Positions 24,871 through 33,706 of a stretch of 64,000 bases of DNA are shown one piece after another. Origin of the DNA: Halobellus litoreus (GTDB lineage: Archaea > Halobacteriota > Halobacteria > Halobacteriales > Haloferacaceae); NCBI RefSeq assembly GCF_024464595.1, contig NZ_JANHAW010000001.1:310001-374000 (forward strand), written 5' to 3'. A program made the position numbers and the translations under genes. Within the stretch, counting starts at the first letter, position 1. The number at the start of each line of letters is the position of its first letter. The notes below the pieces were generated by a model. The model did no database searches. It had not been told where the DNA came from and saw nothing but the letters and a program-made list of their open reading frames with translations.

Positions 24871-24941
24871 CTGACAGGGCTACTTGAATGGTTACTTAGT
24901 CAATGGTCACCGACTTGCCTCGGCACCGAGTATTTACGCCA

Positions 24942-25262
24942 ATGAGCGTATCAAGCGGATTGGAAGCCCCTGCCGAAGAGACCTACCACTACGAGCGCGA
25001 GCCCGGCGAACCGGTCAGCGAGGCGGTCGTTACGGCGGTGAGCGAGTTTTCCGACCGTCCCGTCGTCACGCCGCAAATCGGCGCATCCGACGAGGACGCG
25101 GACGTGCTGCCGCCGCTCTACGACTACGTCGATACCGATGCGCTCGACGCGCTCGTGACTGGAAGACGCGGTGCAGACGCGGGGTTTTCGGTAACGTTTA
25201 CGTACGGAGCGTATCTGGTGACCGTCCGGAAGTGGGTCGTCACCGTCACGCGGTCCGACTGA
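24942..25262 (+). CDS. HalOD1 output-domain protein
   Basis: 106 residues from the ATG at 24942 (MSVSSGLEAPAEETYHYE); an upstream in-frame ATG at 24903 is possible. The sequence fits the haloarchaeal HalOD1 output domain: PVSEAVVTAVSEFSDR, then LPPLYDYVDTDALDALV and the closing beta hairpin FSVTFTYGAYLVTVR. HalOD1 proteins occur alone or at the end of signalling proteins; their biochemical role is not established. It is divergent from the Bat-type regulator. Confidence 0.85.
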   Translation: MSVSSGLEAPAEETYHYEREPGEPVSEAVVTAVSEFSDRPVVTPQIGASDEDADVLPPLYDYVDTDALDALVTGRRGADAGFSVTFTYGAYLVTVRKWVVTVTRSD

Positions 25263-25440
25263 CGATCGAATAGCGGGGTACAGCGGACGTGCCTCGATGA
25301 GAATCTCCGTTGGACTATCGGTTGGTAGCGACGGCACTATTGCGGGCGGGTCGGCCCGGGTGCCACCGTGCCGACGGTTCCCACGAATCCGGCGTCTCGG
25401 GGCCGAATCCGGGCGGTACGCGGGAACTGCTTCGACGGAC

Positions 25441-25533
25441 TTAAGGCCGCCATACCCGTTCGATCCGACGAGACAGGCAGACGCCTGTTTCACTGACCCG
25501 TAGGAGCAATCCTGCGTACTACGGAGGTGAATA
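25441..25533 (+). promoter_or_regulatory. Promoter and structured leader of the L1-L10-L12 operon, with strong Shine-Dalgarno
   Basis: A TTAAGG TATA-like box at 25441 predicts a start near 25467 and a leader of about 67 bases. The leader can form two hairpins: ACAGGC-AGAC-GCCTGT (25473-25488) and a 7-bp stem closed by a GCAA tetraloop (25499-25516). GGAGGTGA (25523-25530) is an unusually good Shine-Dalgarno just before the ATG. In Halobacterium the same operon has a leader of similar length proposed to bind L1 protein; the same autogenous control is likely here. Confidence 0.65.
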
Positions 25534-26172
25534 ATGGCAGATACGATAGTTGACGCAGTCGCTCGCGCGCTCGACGAGGCACCGCCGCGGAACTTCCGCG
25601 AGACGGTCGACCTCGCCGTCAATCTGCGCGATCTCGACCTAAACGACCCCTCGAAACGTGTCGACGAGTCTGTCGTCCTGCCCGCCGGTACTGGGCAAGA
25701 GACGCAGATCGTCGTCTTCGCGAGCGGTGAGACAGCGCTCCGAGCCGAGGAGGTCGCCGACCAGGTTCTGGACGGCGACGACCTCGAAGACCTCGGAGAC
25801 GACACCGACGCGGCAAAAGACCTCGCCGACGAGACCGACTTCTTCGTGGCCGAAGCCAGCCTGATGCAGGACATCGGCCGCTTCCTTGGGACGGTTCTCG
25901 GTCCGCGCGGTAAGATGCCGACGCCGCTCCAGCCGGACGACGACGTCGTCGAGACAGTGAACAGAATGAAGAACACGGTGCAACTCCGCTCCCGCGATCG
26001 CCGGACGTTCCACACCCGCGTGGGTGCACAGGACATGGACCCCGACCAGATCGCGGACAACGTCGACGTCATCGTCCGTCGTCTCGAGGCGAGCCTGGAG
26101 AAGGGCCCCCTCAACATCGATTCGATGTACGTGAAGACGACGATGGGCCCGTCCGTGGAGGTACCCGCATGA
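25534..26172 (+). CDS. rpl1: 50S ribosomal protein L1
   Basis: 212 residues, L1 family. It forms the mobile L1 stalk at the E site and, in archaea, represses its own mRNA. Signature segments: [23 protein letters not shown], the central domain with [25 protein letters not shown], and the return to domain I with [33 protein letters not shown] at 25534 follows a GGAGGTGA ribosome-binding site. The stop overlaps the L10 start (ATGA). Confidence 0.97.
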   Translation: MADTIVDAVARALDEAPPRNFRETVDLAVNLRDLDLNDPSKRVDESVVLPAGTGQETQIVVFASGETALRAEEVADQVLDGDDLEDLGDDTDAAKDLADETDFFVAEASLMQDIGRFLGTVLGPRGKMPTPLQPDDDVVETVNRMKNTVQLRSRDRRTFHTRVGAQDMDPDQIADNVDVIVRRLEASLEKGPLNIDSMYVKTTMGPSVEVPA

Positions 26173-27218
26173 GCGAGAGTGCCGCCGCGAGACGGACGGA
26201 GACGATCCCCGAGTGGAAGCGCGAGGAGGTCGCCGAACTGGTCGACTTCCTCGAGGGCTACGACTCGATCGGCGTCGTCGACGTCGCCGGCATCCCGAGC
26301 CGCCAGCTACAGAGTATGCGGCGGGAACTCCACGGGAGCGCGGAACTGCGGATGAGCCGCAACACGCTCACCGTCCGCGCCCTCGAGGAGGTCGACGACG
26401 GCCTCGAAGACCTGACCGAGTACGTCTCGGGACAGGTCGCCCTCGTCGGCACCAACGACAACCCCTTCGGGCTGTACAAGCAGCTCGAAGCCTCGAAGAC
26501 GCCCGCGCCGATCAGCGCCGGCGAAGTCGCGCCCAACGACATCGTCATCCCCGAGGGTGACACGGGCGTCGACCCCGGCCCGTTCGTGGGCGAACTCCAG
26601 CAGGTGGGCGCGGCAGCCCGCATTATGGACGGCTCGATCCAAGTCACCGAGGACTCGAAGGTCCTCGACGCCGGCGAGCCCGTCTCCGAGGAACTCGAAG
26701 GCGTCCTCTCGGAACTCGGCATCGAGCCGAAGGAAGTCGGCCTCGACCTGCGGGGCGTCTTCTCCGAGGGCGTCCGCTTCGAGCCCGACGAACTCGCGAT
26801 CGACGTCGACGAGTACCGCGCGGACATCCAGTCCGCCGCCGCAGCCGCACGGAACCTCTCGGTCAACGCGAGCTACCCGACGGCGCAGACCGCGCCGACG
26901 CTGCTCGCGAAGGCCGCCGGCGACGCGAAGGCCCTCGGCCTGTTCGCCGCCATCGAGGACCCCGACGTGCTGCCCGACCTCGTCGCGAAGGCCGACGCGC
27001 AGGTCCGCGCGCTCGCCGCCCAGATCGACGACGAGGAGGCGCTCCCGGAGGAACTCCGGGGCGTCGAGGCGCCCGCGCCGGCCGCTGACGAGGCGGACGA
27101 CGCGGACGACGAAGAGGAATCGGCCGACGAAGACGACACCGAAGACGAAGCCGACGCCGACGACACCGACGACGATGACGACGACGGTGCCGAGGGCCTC
27201 GGCGCGATGTTCGGATAA
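26169..27218 (+). CDS. rpl10: 50S ribosomal protein L10 (acidic stalk protein P0)
   Basis: 349 residues, archaeal P0 type. The N-domain (about 1-105) binds 23S rRNA next to L11 ([20 protein letters not shown]); an insertion domain (about 110-185) and helical spine segments for L12 dimers follow ([30 protein letters not shown]). The C-terminus is a very acidic hinge ending GLGAMFG, the factor-recruiting motif shared with L12. The start overlaps the L1 stop (ATGA). Confidence 0.97.
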   Translation: MSESAAARRTETIPEWKREEVAELVDFLEGYDSIGVVDVAGIPSRQLQSMRRELHGSAELRMSRNTLTVRALEEVDDGLEDLTEYVSGQVALVGTNDNPFGLYKQLEASKTPAPISAGEVAPNDIVIPEGDTGVDPGPFVGELQQVGAAARIMDGSIQVTEDSKVLDAGEPVSEELEGVLSELGIEPKEVGLDLRGVFSEGVRFEPDELAIDVDEYRADIQSAAAAARNLSVNASYPTAQTAPTLLAKAAGDAKALGLFAAIEDPDVLPDLVAKADAQVRALAAQIDDEEALPEELRGVEAPAPAADEADDADDEEESADEDDTEDEADADDTDDDDDDGAEGLGAMFG

Positions 27219-27236
27219 CTACAGAGGAACACGACA

Positions 27237-27575
27237 ATGGAATACGTTTACGCAGCTCTCACCCTGAACGAATCGGGCGCAGAGATCAACGAAGAGAACA
27301 TCACCGCGGTCCTCGAGGCCGCCGGTGTGGACGTCGAAGAGTCCCGAGTGAAGGCGCTCGTCGCCGCGCTCGAGGACGTCGACATCGACGAGGCCGTCGA
27401 GACGGCCGCCGCCGCTCCCGCGCCCGCCGCGGGCGGCGACTCCGGTGCCGTCGAAACGGCCGACGAGGAAGAGGAAGCCGAGGAGGCCGAGGAGGCCGAC
27501 GAGGCCGAGGAAGCCGACGACGAGGACGAGGACGAAGAGGCCTCCGGCGAGGGTCTCGGCAACCTCTTCGGCTGA
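27237..27575 (+). CDS. rpl12: 50S ribosomal protein L12 (P1-type stalk protein)
   Basis: 112 residues. The dimerising N-domain [22 protein letters not shown] plus [21 protein letters not shown] is followed by an Ala/Pro hinge, a long Glu/Asp run and the terminal GLGNLFG that recruits elongation factors. It closes the L1-L10-L12 operon, 18 bases after L10. The C-terminal heptapeptide nearly repeats that of L10, as expected for archaeal stalk proteins. Confidence 0.97.
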   Translation: MEYVYAALTLNESGAEINEENITAVLEAAGVDVEESRVKALVAALEDVDIDEAVETAAAAPAPAAGGDSGAVETADEEEEAEEAEEADEAEEADDEDEDEEASGEGLGNLFG

Positions 27576-27736
27576 GCCCGGACGCTCAGAACGAAGACGC
27601 CGACCGTCCCATCCGGACGTCGCGCAGCCCCTTCGATTCGATTTCTTTCGACGCTTCGTGACCAGCGGCGGCGCTGTCGGACGGGTGTGGTCCCACCGCG
27701 AACGTTCAAGTACCAGAGCGGGACCACTGCGTCGCG

Positions 27737-28996
27737 ATGGCGTCGCCCTCGATCACACTCGCGTACGCGCTCCTCGGCGTGGCGCTCGGAACGCTCACGG
27801 GGCTGATCCCGGGGCTCCACGTCAACAGCGTCGCGTTCGTCCTCGTTGGCGTCGCGCCGAGCGTCGACGGCCCGCCGGTGGCGGTCGGCGCGGCGATCCT
27901 CGCGGCCGGCGTGGTGCACACGTTCCTCTCGATCGTGCCCGGACTCGTCCTCGGCGTCCCCGACGCCGCGACCGCGCCGGGAGCCCTCCCGGGTCACCGA
28001 CTCGTCCTCGCGGGTCGCGGGCGGGAGGCGATCCGGCTCTCGGCGGTGGGAAGCGGCGTCGCGCTCGCGGGGGCGGTCGCGGTCGCGCTCCCGCTGTCGC
28101 GCGTCGTCGCCGCCGGCCGTGAGTGGCTCCTCGCCGCGCTGCCGGTCCTGCTGGCGCTCGTGGCCGCGCTGTTGGTCCTCGCGGAACCGACCCGACGAGC
28201 GCGCCTCGGCGGTGTCCTCTGTCTCGGCGTCGCGACCGCGCTCGGCTTCCTGACGCTCGATCTGCCCGCGACGGGCGTGCTGACGCCCGAGGGAGCGGCG
28301 TCGATGCTGGCCCCGATCTTCGGCGGGCTGTTCGGGGCGCCGATCCTGCTCGACGCGCTCGACGCCCGTGGGGCGATCCCGCCGCAGGATGGGACGACGC
28401 TCGGACTGTCGCGAATCGAGGCGGTCCGGGCCGCGCTGGCCGGCGTCGGCGGGGGCGCGCTCGTCGGCTACCTCCCGGGCGTCTCCGCGGGCGTCGCCGC
28501 GGTGCTCGCCCTCGGCGGGGCGGGCGGAAGCGGGCCCGCGGGGCGCGGCTCTGACCGCGCCTACGTCGTCGCGACCAGCGGGGCCGACACGGCGACGGCC
28601 GTCTTTGCGGTCGCCTCGCTCGCGGTCCTCGGCGCGCCACGCAGTGGGGTGACCGTCGCGCTCTCGTCGCTCGTGGGGCCGGCGGGCGACGGGTCCGCGA
28701 TCGCACCGATGGGATTGCTCGGAATGCTCCTGGTGATCGTTTTCGCCGCGGGCCTCGGCATCGTGCTCCTGCTCATCGTCGGCGAGCGCTATCTATCGAT
28801 CGTGCGTCGCCTGCCGCGCCGGCCGCTGCTCGTCGTCGTCCTGGGGCTCCTGCTCGCGCTCGCGGTCGGCTTCGCGGGCCGGATCGGCGGGGCCGTCTTC
28901 TGTCTCGCCGCGCTCGTCGGACTGCTGCCGCCCCGAGTCGGCGCGCGACGCGTTCACCTGATGGGGGTGCTCTTCGGGCCGATCGCGCTGGGTTGA
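27737..28996 (+). CDS. TctA-like multi-spanning membrane protein (COG1784 type)
   Basis: 419 residues with about ten membrane segments. Its start ([31 protein letters not shown]) carries the GLIPGLH element that, with a second glycine-rich repeat ([23 protein letters not shown]), is typical of the tripartite tricarboxylate transporter large subunit TctA. In archaea the partners TctB/TctC are normally absent and the substrate is unknown; none is nearby here. The gene is alone between L12 and the zinc-finger gene. Confidence 0.82.
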   Translation: MASPSITLAYALLGVALGTLTGLIPGLHVNSVAFVLVGVAPSVDGPPVAVGAAILAAGVVHTFLSIVPGLVLGVPDAATAPGALPGHRLVLAGRGREAIRLSAVGSGVALAGAVAVALPLSRVVAAGREWLLAALPVLLALVAALLVLAEPTRRARLGGVLCLGVATALGFLTLDLPATGVLTPEGAASMLAPIFGGLFGAPILLDALDARGAIPPQDGTTLGLSRIEAVRAALAGVGGGALVGYLPGVSAGVAAVLALGGAGGSGPAGRGSDRAYVVATSGADTATAVFAVASLAVLGAPRSGVTVALSSLVGPAGDGSAIAPMGLLGMLLVIVFAAGLGIVLLLIVGERYLSIVRRLPRRPLLVVVLGLLLALAVGFAGRIGGAVFCLAALVGLLPPRVGARRVHLMGVLFGPIALG

Positions 28997-29063
28997 GCCG
29001 TCGGGACGGGCAACGGGAGGACGCCCCCGCGACCGACGGGTCCACCGGGGAGCCGGGAAAGAC

Positions 29064-29088
29064 AACCGTTAAAAGTCGCCGCCGGGTG
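29064..29088 (+). promoter_or_regulatory. Promoter of the zinc-finger/aEF-1beta operon (twin of 23228-23252)
   Basis: TTAAAA at 29069-29074 lies 29 bases before the ATG at 29098, as in the L11 promoter. The surrounding 25 bases differ from the L11 block at a single position. The match covers the BRE/TATA region and the downstream GTCGCCGC segment, suggesting coordinated regulation or recent duplication. Confidence 0.75.
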
Positions 29089-29097
29089 CTCTATGGT

Positions 29098-29277
29098 ATG
29101 AGCCAGTCCGAACAGCGACACGCCCGACAGTGCGTGTCCTGTGGCATCAACATCTCCGGCATGAGCGCGGCGACGTTCAACTGTCCGGACTGTGGCCACG
29201 AGATCTCGCGGTGTGCGAAGTGCCGAAAGCAGAGCAACCTCTATGAGTGCCCCGACTGCGGGTTTATGGGACCCTGA
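29098..29277 (+). CDS. Small CPxCG-type double zinc-finger protein (HVO_2753 family)
   Basis: 59 residues with four CxxC knuckles: [20 protein letters not shown] and CPDCGF, enough for two zinc sites. The whole sequence corresponds to the Haloferax volcanii micro-protein HVO_2753, reported to bind zinc and to affect swarming and biofilm formation. ATG at 29098 is 29 bases from a TATA box, so leaderless. It is 3 bases upstream of the aEF-1beta gene, so it is co-expressed with a translation factor. Confidence 0.92.
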   Translation: MSQSEQRHARQCVSCGINISGMSAATFNCPDCGHEISRCAKCRKQSNLYECPDCGFMGP

Positions 29278-29280
29278 ACG

Positions 29281-29547
29281 ATGGGAAAGGTAGCTGCCAA
29301 GATCAAGGTCATGCCGAACAGCCCCGATATCGACCTCGACGACCTCCAAGAGCGGCTCGAACAGTCGCTGCCCGAGGGCGCGAAGATCAACGGGTTCGAG
29401 CGCGACGACGTCGCGTTCGGGCTGGTCGCGCTGCTGCCGACCGTGATCGTCCCCGACGACGCGGGCGGCACCGAGGCTGTCGAAGAGGCGTTCCACGACG
29501 TCGACGGCGTCGAGAGCGTCTCCGTCGAAAACGTCGGCCGCATCTGA
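29281..29547 (+). CDS. ef1b: Translation elongation factor aEF-1 beta
   Basis: 88 residues, archaeal EF-1B domain. It is the guanine-nucleotide exchange factor that recharges aEF-1alpha with GTP. Family sequence is clear: [39 protein letters not shown] and the terminal [12 protein letters not shown]. It follows the zinc-finger gene by 3 bases and shares its promoter. Confidence 0.96.
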   Translation: MGKVAAKIKVMPNSPDIDLDDLQERLEQSLPEGAKINGFERDDVAFGLVALLPTVIVPDDAGGTEAVEEAFHDVDGVESVSVENVGRI

Positions 29548-29690
29548 CGCCGTAGCCGACGGTTCTTCTCGACCGGCCGATCTCGCGGCCGGTGATCGAT
29601 ACAACCCCGATAGCGATCGCCGTGTGCGCCGTCCAGGCGGTTCCTCGTCCGAAGCGCCCGACTGCGTCGCCGGCGACCCTCGCGCGCTCG

Positions 29691-29957
29691 CTACTCCTCG
29701 CGCTGCAGGAACAGCAGACCGACCAGCGGCGAGAGGATGAAGCCGGTCCCGAGCGCGAGCAGGAGCGGCAGCCCGCCGGCGTCGAGGGAGGCCGCGGCCG
29801 CGACGCCGACCACCGCACCGAGAAGGATGCTCACCGAGACGCCGAGCCCGAACGTTTCGAGCCGGGAACTGGAATCGTGATCCACCGATCCGCCGCCGTC
29901 GGTGGCGCGATCGATCTCGTCGGGGAGCTGGCCGCCGGAAGCGTGTTGCTGTGCCAT
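29691..29957 (-). CDS. Two-helix membrane protein, function unknown
   Basis: 88 residues from the ATG at 29957 (MAQQHASGGQLPDEIDRATD). A soluble N-terminus of about 35 residues is followed by two membrane helices (FGLGVSVSILLGAVVGVAAA and GLPLLLALGTGFILSPLVGLLFL) separated by a short loop. Convergent with aEF-1beta. I do not recognise a named domain; similar short proteins are common beside this locus in haloarchaea as far as I recall. Confidence 0.6.
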   Translation of the reverse strand: MAQQHASGGQLPDEIDRATDGGGSVDHDSSSRLETFGLGVSVSILLGAVVGVAAAASLDAGGLPLLLALGTGFILSPLVGLLFLQREE

Positions 29958-30095
29958 ACCCGGCCGTACAACGCCCGGTGGTTTAGATTTTGTCGAGACG
30001 CGGCGGCGGCGCCGGGCGCGGCGGCGACAGAGTACGATCGGAACCGACACGTCGTCCCGGGTCGCCCCCGTCGACTGACGGAACGGGAACGTGCG

Positions 30096-30103
30096 TTTTA
30101 TAA
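30096..30103 (+). promoter_or_regulatory. TATA box of the L21e operon
   Basis: TTTTATAA 30-37 bases upstream of the L21e ATG at 30133; transcription would begin about 10 bases before the start codon. Confidence 0.55.
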
Positions 30104-30132
30104 CCGCGTCGGAAGTACTGCCTCCAACGACT

Positions 30133-30423
30133 ATGCCGAGTTCCAACGGTCCACTTCACGGTACGCGAGGAAAGCTCTCGAACAAGCCGCGCGAGCGCGG
30201 GACGTCGCCGCCGCAGCGCGCGATCGCGGAGTACGACGAGGGCCAGAAGGTCCACCTGAAAATCGACCCGAGCGTTCGCAAAGGTCGGTTCCACCCCCGT
30301 TTCAACGGCCACACCGGCGAGGTCGTCGGCAAACAGGGCCGCGCGTTCAAGGTCCGGATCGTCGACGGCGGCAAAGAGAAGACGCTCATCGCTCGCCCCG
30401 CCCACCTGCGCGCTCAGGAGTAA
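30133..30423 (+). CDS. rpl21e: 50S ribosomal protein L21e
   Basis: 96 residues from ATG 30133 ([17 protein letters not shown]). The family core is complete: [30 protein letters not shown], then [26 protein letters not shown] and [11 protein letters not shown]. It opens the conserved archaeal order L21e - Rpb4 - DUF655 - KsgA; the polymerase subunit gene begins 11 bases downstream. Confidence 0.97.
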   Translation: MPSSNGPLHGTRGKLSNKPRERGTSPPQRAIAEYDEGQKVHLKIDPSVRKGRFHPRFNGHTGEVVGKQGRAFKVRIVDGGKEKTLIARPAHLRAQE

Positions 30424-30434
30424 CTCCGACGCCG

Positions 30435-30791
30435 ATGACCATCTTCAAAGAGAAGGTAGACGAGGAGTACTTGACCGTCTCGGAGGTCAAGACCCTCCTG
30501 GAGGACGTCGAAGCCGAGCGCGCCGCGGACGAGGATCGAGAGCTGCGCTACGAGCTGGCCCGCGCCATCGAACACGTGAACCGGTTCGCCCACCTCGACC
30601 CCGAGGAGTCCCGAGACCTCGTCGAGGAACTCCTCGAACTGGAGAAGGTCGACGCGACGACGGCGATCAAGATCGCGGACCTCCTCCCGCAGAGCCGGGA
30701 CGAACTCCGTGCGGTGTACGCGCAGGAGCGCTACGCGCTCAGCGGCGACGAACTCGACGACGTGTTGAACGTCGTCGCGAAGTACGTCTAG
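30435..30791 (+). CDS. rpoF: DNA-directed RNA polymerase subunit Rpb4 (RpoF)
   Basis: 118 residues. Rpb4 pairs with Rpb7 (RpoE) to form the polymerase stalk. The family HRDC-like helical bundle is recognisable: EYLTVSEVKTLLEDVEAERA at the N-terminus and VDATTAIKIADLLPQSRDELRAVY toward the end. ATG at 30435, 11 bases after L21e. The partner gene rpoE is not in the window. Confidence 0.95.
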   Translation: MTIFKEKVDEEYLTVSEVKTLLEDVEAERAADEDRELRYELARAIEHVNRFAHLDPEESRDLVEELLELEKVDATTAIKIADLLPQSRDELRAVYAQERYALSGDELDDVLNVVAKYV

Positions 30792-30834
30792 AACCGAGCG
30801 TCCGCCCCGCTCGGTTGCGACTTCTCACGGCCAA

Positions 30835-30846
30835 CTATTTAAATAG
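30835..30846 (+). promoter_or_regulatory. Palindromic TATA element before the DUF655 gene
   Basis: CTATTTAAATAG is a perfect 12-bp palindrome centred about 27 bases before the ATG at 30868, giving DUF655 and possibly KsgA an internal leaderless promoter within the L21e operon. Confidence 0.55.
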
Positions 30847-30867
30847 ACCCTCGCCGTACGTCACGAT

Positions 30868-31515
30868 ATGACCACGACCGAGAGCGGAGACGCCGACGGC
30901 CCGACCGACTCGGCAGGCGACGACGCCGACCGGACGGGCGAACGCGAATCCGACCCCGAGGACGTGCGCTACGCGGTCGTCCTGGATCACCTGCCTCACG
31001 GACGCGCGGACGACGACCGGCCTCGTCACCGGAAATCACCGCTCGCGTACGCGCTCGGCGAGCGCGACTTCCGCCTCTTCGAGGTGACGCTGTCGGACGA
31101 CGCGGACGTCTCGATCGGTGACCGCGTCGTGATCGGCCCGACGGAGGCGCGCGACGCCGTCTCGGGGTTCAAACAGGTGACCTACGACGACCTCTCGAAC
31201 ACCGCGAACGCCGAGCTCGAGTACGCGATCGAGGAGATCGTCGACGCGAACGAGCGCCGCTTCGTCGACTTCTACAACGACGCGCAGCCGATCACCCTCC
31301 GGCTCCACCAGCTGAACCTGCTGCCCGGGATCGGGAAGAAACTCCGGAACAACATCCTAGATCAGCGCAAGCGCGGCCCCTTCGAGAGTTTCGAGGACGT
31401 CGAAGATCGCGTCTCGGGCCTCCACCGGCCGAAGGAAGTCCTCGTCGAGCGGATCTTAGAGGAGTTGCGCGACGACGACCTGAAGTACAAGACCTTCGTC
31501 GGCCGCGAGTCCTAG
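30868..31515 (+). CDS. DUF655 helix-hairpin-helix nucleic acid-binding protein
   Basis: 215 residues. An acidic disordered N-terminus (about 1-33) is followed by an OB-like beta domain (VRYAVVLDHLPHGRA, VSIGDRVVIGPTE) and a C-terminal helix-hairpin-helix region (LNLLPGIGKKLRNNILDQRKRGPFESFEDVEDRV). DUF655 proteins lie next to rpoF/ksgA in most archaea; they probably bind RNA or DNA but the function is not established. A palindromic TATA element gives it an own promoter. Confidence 0.93.
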   Translation: MTTTESGDADGPTDSAGDDADRTGERESDPEDVRYAVVLDHLPHGRADDDRPRHRKSPLAYALGERDFRLFEVTLSDDADVSIGDRVVIGPTEARDAVSGFKQVTYDDLSNTANAELEYAIEEIVDANERRFVDFYNDAQPITLRLHQLNLLPGIGKKLRNNILDQRKRGPFESFEDVEDRVSGLHRPKEVLVERILEELRDDDLKYKTFVGRES

Positions 31516-31644
31516 CACCCGCCGCTAGTACCGGAAGCGCCGGCGTAAGCGGCCGGAGTCTCGGTGTCCCGATCCTCCGGACCTGGCGCGGCGGTGGAAT
31601 CGCGACCCGAGACGTTTACACTCTCCCACCCGCAACGGACGGCA

Positions 31645-32511
31645 ATGACTGATACGACGCCCGGCGGGGCCCCGGAACCTCGTGATCCCGACGACCTGCG
31701 CCGTCGGGCGGGGGTGCGCGGCGACCCGGATCGGGATCAGCACTTCCTGGTCGACGACCGAGTGCTCGATCGGATTCCCACGTACCTCCCCGAGGACGCC
31801 GACACCAGCCACCTCCTCGAAATCGGAGGCGGGACGGGCGCACTCACCGATCGGTTGCTCCGCGTCGGCGACGAGGTGACCGTCGTCGAGCGCGACCCGC
31901 CGCTCGCGGCGTTCCTCCGCGAGGAGTTCGCGGAGGCGGTCGACGCCGGGCGGTTGCGGGTGGTCGAGGGCGACGCCCTCGACGTCGACCTCCCCGAGTT
32001 TTCCGCCGCCGTCTCGAACCTCCCGTACGGTATCTCCTCGGAGATCACCTTCCGACTGCTCCCCGAGAACCGTCCGCTCGTGTTGATGTTCCAGCGGGAG
32101 TTCGGCGAGCGGATGGCGGCCGAACCGGGCACCGACGCGTACGGACGGCTGTCGGTCACGGCGCAACACTACGCCGACGTCGAGGTGGTCGAAATCGTGC
32201 CACCGACGGCGTTCGACCCCGCGCCGGCGGTCGAGAGCGCGATCGTCCGGCTCCGGCCGCGGGAGCCGGACTACGTCGTCGACGACGAGTCGTTCTTCTT
32301 CGACTTCGTGAAGGCGCTCTTCACCCAGCGTCGCAAGACGATCCGAAACGGGATCCGGAACACGGCGCACATCTCGGGACTGTCGGACCCCGAAGCGGTC
32401 GTCGCCGCGGTCGAGGGGGTAAACGAGGACCTGTTACGTGCGCGGGCGGGGTCGCTCGCGCCCGAAGCGTTCGCGGAGCTGACCGCAATCGCGGACGAGC
32501 ACGGTCGCTGA
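31645..32511 (+). CDS. ksgA: 16S rRNA (adenine-N6,N6)-dimethyltransferase
   Basis: 288 residues from ATG 31645 (MTDTTPGGAPEPRDPDDL). RsmA/KsgA/Dim1 family; dimethylates the two adjacent adenines in the 3'-terminal helix of 16S rRNA late in small-subunit assembly. GDPDRDQHFLVDDRVLDRI is the family opening, LLEIGGGTGALTDRLL the SAM-binding motif I, and NLPYGISSEI the catalytic NLPY motif. The C-terminal helical domain has TQRRKTIRNGIRN. It is 13 bases upstream of the MscS gene. Confidence 0.96.
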   Translation: MTDTTPGGAPEPRDPDDLRRRAGVRGDPDRDQHFLVDDRVLDRIPTYLPEDADTSHLLEIGGGTGALTDRLLRVGDEVTVVERDPPLAAFLREEFAEAVDAGRLRVVEGDALDVDLPEFSAAVSNLPYGISSEITFRLLPENRPLVLMFQREFGERMAAEPGTDAYGRLSVTAQHYADVEVVEIVPPTAFDPAPAVESAIVRLRPREPDYVVDDESFFFDFVKALFTQRRKTIRNGIRNTAHISGLSDPEAVVAAVEGVNEDLLRARAGSLAPEAFAELTAIADEHGR

Positions 32512-32524
32512 GTTCCACCAATCT

Positions 32525-33706
32525 ATGTTCGGAACCCTCCAGACGTCGTTCGGCGGTCTCGGCGGAATCGGAAGCGCACTGGTGCGTCTCTCGGAACTGG
32601 TCCCGACGTTCACCGGCCGGATCGCCGTCACCTTCGCTATCGGCGTCGCCACGATGGCGCTCCTGGCCCGGACCGACCGACTCCACGAAGCCGCTCCCGA
32701 GCGCCTGCCGTCGACGGCGTGGCACCTCTTGATCACGCTGGGGACGATGCTCGCCGCGGCGACGGCCGGGGTGGCGATCGTCGGCGTCTGGGGGCTCTCG
32801 GACGAGTTGATCGGCGTCTTCGGCCAGAACTACGGTCCCGAGACGCTCGTCAGGATCGGCATCTCGGCGCTGTTTCTGATCGGCGCGTACACGATGACGG
32901 GGCTGGTCCGACAACTCGCCGAGGAACTCGCGGAGACGCGATCGTCGATCGGCGAGCACGAGGGCGAGATCGCCTTTCGGCTCGGGCAGGTCACGCTGTA
33001 CCTCCTCGCGCTCGCGATCATCCTCTCGCTGTGGAACGTCAACGTCGGCGGGTTCCTCGTCGGCGCGGGGTTCCTCGGGATCGTCGTCGGGATGGCGGCC
33101 CGACAGACCCTGGGGGCGCTCCTGGCGGGGTTCGTCCTGATGTTCTCTCGACCCTTCGAGATCGGCGACTGGATTCAAGTGGGCGACTACGAGGGGATCG
33201 TGACCGATATCACCATCGTCAACACGCGCATCCAGACGTTCGACGGCGAGTACGTGATGATCCCCAACGACGTCGTCTCTTCGGAGAGCCTGGTCAACCG
33301 GAGCCGGAAGGGGCGGCTCCGCATCGAGGTCGAGGTCGGTGTCGACTACGACGCCGATCCCGAGCGGGCCGCGACGATCGCGAATCGGGCCGTCTCGAAG
33401 CTCGACGATCCGATGAACGTCCCGACGCCGCAGGTGGTGCTCAAGCGACTCGACGACTCCGCGGTCGTCCTCGGCGTGCGCTACTGGATCGACAACCCGA
33501 GCGCCCGGCGGAAGTGGCGCTCGAAGACGGCGGTGATCGGCGCGGTCAAAGCGGCGCTGGAGGAAGAGGACATCAAGATCCCGTTCCCGCAGCGGGAACT
33601 GATGGGCCGAACCGAGGACGGCGGGTTCGTCCTCGCCGGCGACGAGCGGCCCGCACAGCGACAGGTGGAACCGACGCCGGACGGCGGCGACGGGGGCGAC
33701 TCGTGA
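32525..33706 (+). CDS. MscS-family mechanosensitive channel
   Basis: 393 residues. Several N-terminal membrane helices lead to the pore helix region GFLVGAGFLGIVVGMAARQTLGALLAGFVLMFSRPFEIGDWI, which is the MscS TM3 signature, followed by the beta domain (GIVTDITIVNTRIQTFDGEYVMIPN) and the C-terminal alpha/beta domain. It opens under membrane tension to release osmolytes. It sits between ksgA (13 bases) and the HemK-like methyltransferase (GTGA overlap), i.e. inside a translation operon. Confidence 0.93.
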   Translation: MFGTLQTSFGGLGGIGSALVRLSELVPTFTGRIAVTFAIGVATMALLARTDRLHEAAPERLPSTAWHLLITLGTMLAAATAGVAIVGVWGLSDELIGVFGQNYGPETLVRIGISALFLIGAYTMTGLVRQLAEELAETRSSIGEHEGEIAFRLGQVTLYLLALAIILSLWNVNVGGFLVGAGFLGIVVGMAARQTLGALLAGFVLMFSRPFEIGDWIQVGDYEGIVTDITIVNTRIQTFDGEYVMIPNDVVSSESLVNRSRKGRLRIEVEVGVDYDADPERAATIANRAVSKLDDPMNVPTPQVVLKRLDDSAVVLGVRYWIDNPSARRKWRSKTAVIGAVKAALEEEDIKIPFPQRELMGRTEDGGFVLAGDERPAQRQVEPTPDGGDGGDS

